Below, piece after piece: positions 13,426-14,343 of a stretch of DNA of 14,343 nt. This DNA is from Candidatus Profundicultor aquiphilus (GTDB lineage Bacteria > Atribacterota > Atribacteria > Atribacterales > Caldatribacteriaceae): contig JABUEZ010000018.1 in NCBI GenBank assembly GCA_013314795.1, positions 1 to 14,343 on the forward strand, in the 5' to 3' direction. The stretch's first letter is position 1; each line of letters starts with the position of its first letter. The translations under genes and the position numbers were made by a program. The notes beneath the pieces were generated by a model. It was not told where the DNA came from. It ran no database searches and saw only the letters and a program-made list of their open reading frames with translations.

Positions 13426-14343
13426 ACCACTTCACCTCCTCTTTGTTGTAACGCCTCATACAGGGGTGCATTCCCCGTTACATAAAGATAGGCAATTTTA
13501 TTATGCCAGAGTGGCTCCTCCTGAATAAACTCAGGAAGAGTCTGATAGAGGACCGTCTTTGGAGTGGGCGCATAGAGGGCAAAACGGGGGATAAGACCCA
13601 TCCTTCTCACATATTCCGCCGACATCTGCATTTCTTCGGCAGTGCTTCCCGGCCGTCCGAAAAGAAGGTACACCTCGAGTTCCTCCCCGGTAAAGCCGGC
13701 TTCCCGAAAATACCGCACTGCCCTTTCAAAATCCTCCTGGTGCACCTTCCCCCCGGTTTCCCTTTGCCAGAATGCCGACGCCGTTTCCAGGCTCAGGCGG
13801 ATGGTTCGAAACCCTGCTTCCCGCATGAGGAAAGCCAGCTCCCCCGTCACATACCGGACATGAATCCCGTTCGGAAGGTGAAAGGTAACCGGAAGGCGCT
13901 TCTGGATAATCTCCCGCAGTAATGGCACAAGTGTTTCTTCGGCCCCAAAAAGCAGGGCATCATCGTAAAAGGCAAAATGCCGTACCCCAAACTTCTCCAA
14001 CCCCAAAAGAATTTCCCTCCATACTTCTTTCCAGGACCGACGAAAGAAAGAGGGATACAGGGTTTTTGACGCACAGTAGGAACAGCAAAATGGGCACCCC
14101 ACCGAAGTGAGAATCACCTGATAGGGAAGTCGGGGATAGAGCGAAAAATCCGGATAGACCGAGAAAAAATCTCCGTACCCTTCTACCCCGAAATCCTCAC
14201 CCAGAAAGTCGCCGAGTCCCCGAAGAACCTGAAGGGGGTCTGTGGTGGTCAACACCTGATCAAAACCCCGCTTTCGGGCATGTTCCGGGCAAAGCGTGGG
14301 GTACACCCCTCCCAGCCATATCGGTGTTGAGGGGAAAACACTT
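13416..14343 (-). CDS. B12-binding-domain radical SAM protein (5' truncated by window edge)
   Basis: The frame is open to the window edge. Its first visible residues, TPIWLGGVYPTLCPE, are the end of a cobalamin-binding Rossmann domain ('iwlGGvhpT..pe'), so the GTG at 14306 is internal and the start lies beyond the window. A radical SAM domain follows, with the [4Fe-4S] motif C-PFC-C-SY-C (C-x3-C-x2-C). Further conserved segments are FAFYDDALLF (the 'ddnf' strand), IRLSLETAS, and YLLFGRPGSTAEEMQ, the usual 'GlPget.e' strand. Such proteins do B12-dependent methylations, cyclisations or related radical steps; the substrate cannot be told. Its stop overlaps the UPF0173 gene by 10 nt, suggesting one operon. 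Confidence 0.9.
   Translation of the reverse strand, partial: SVFPSTPIWLGGVYPTLCPEHARKRGFDQVLTTTDPLQVLRGLGDFLGEDFGVEGYGDFFSVYPDFSLYPRLPYQVILTSVGCPFCCSYCASKTLYPSFFRRSWKEVWREILLGLEKFGVRHFAFYDDALLFGAEETLVPLLREIIQKRLPVTFHLPNGIHVRYVTGELAFLMREAGFRTIRLSLETASAFWQRETGGKVHQEDFERAVRYFREAGFTGEELEVYLLFGRPGSTAEEMQMSAEYVRRMGLIPRFALYAPTPKTVLYQTLPEFIQEEPLWHNKIAYLYVTGNAPLYEALQQRGGEVVCR

Overview
The window comes from a bacterium, most likely an anaerobic, fermentative and probably thermophilic one. The evidence is a trimeric electron-bifurcating-type [FeFe] hydrogenase (HydABC) encoded with a sensory [FeFe] hydrogenase, a GH1 beta-glucosidase, and the tight overlapping gene packing typical of Thermotogota, Atribacterota and thermophilic Firmicutes. 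The phylum cannot be fixed from this sequence alone; an Atribacterota- or Thermotogota-like lineage is a guess. Base composition is moderate and even, with Shine-Dalgarno (SD) sites before most genes.

Layout. 1-1472 (+): the 3' end of a GH1 glycosidase, a perfect 13-bp hairpin, then a GNAT acetyltransferase. 1473-3007: 1.5 kb without an intact gene. It holds a frameshifted remnant of a secreted DcrB/PsbP-like protein (about 1549-2375) and more unreadable, probably decayed DNA. 3008-3637 (+): a good sigma-70-type promoter and a small CX5R tyrosine/dual-specificity phosphatase. 3787-4335 (-): a lipoprotein of unknown function. 4551-5092 (-): tadA and tRNA-Ser(CGA); the last 15 codons and the stop codon of tadA lie inside the tRNA gene. 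5147-12710 (-): the hydrogenase operon. 12790-14343 (-): a UPF0173 metal-dependent hydrolase overlapping a B12-binding radical SAM gene that runs off the window.

The centre of interest is the operon read leftward from 12710. Its order is HydD-like thioredoxin-fold [2Fe-2S] protein, HydS (sensory [FeFe] hydrogenase with PAS and coiled coil), SpoIIE/PP2C-type phosphatase with an extra C-terminal domain, HydC, HydB, HydA. Junctions overlap by 8-14 nt or are 12 nt apart, so the genes are almost certainly co-transcribed and translationally coupled. HydA, HydB and HydC should form the soluble enzyme that oxidises NADH and reduced ferredoxin together to make H2, or runs in reverse. The HydS H-cluster domain has the sensor-type motifs, with the proton-relay Cys replaced. 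It is wired to a PAS/coiled-coil output next to a phosphatase, so the operon plausibly encodes both the catalyst and a circuit that reads H2 or redox state and signals through protein dephosphorylation. The HydD-like protein is a clear paralogue of the C-terminal domain of HydA. An extended -10 promoter lies upstream of an intrinsic-terminator-like hairpin in the leader, which suggests possible attenuation.
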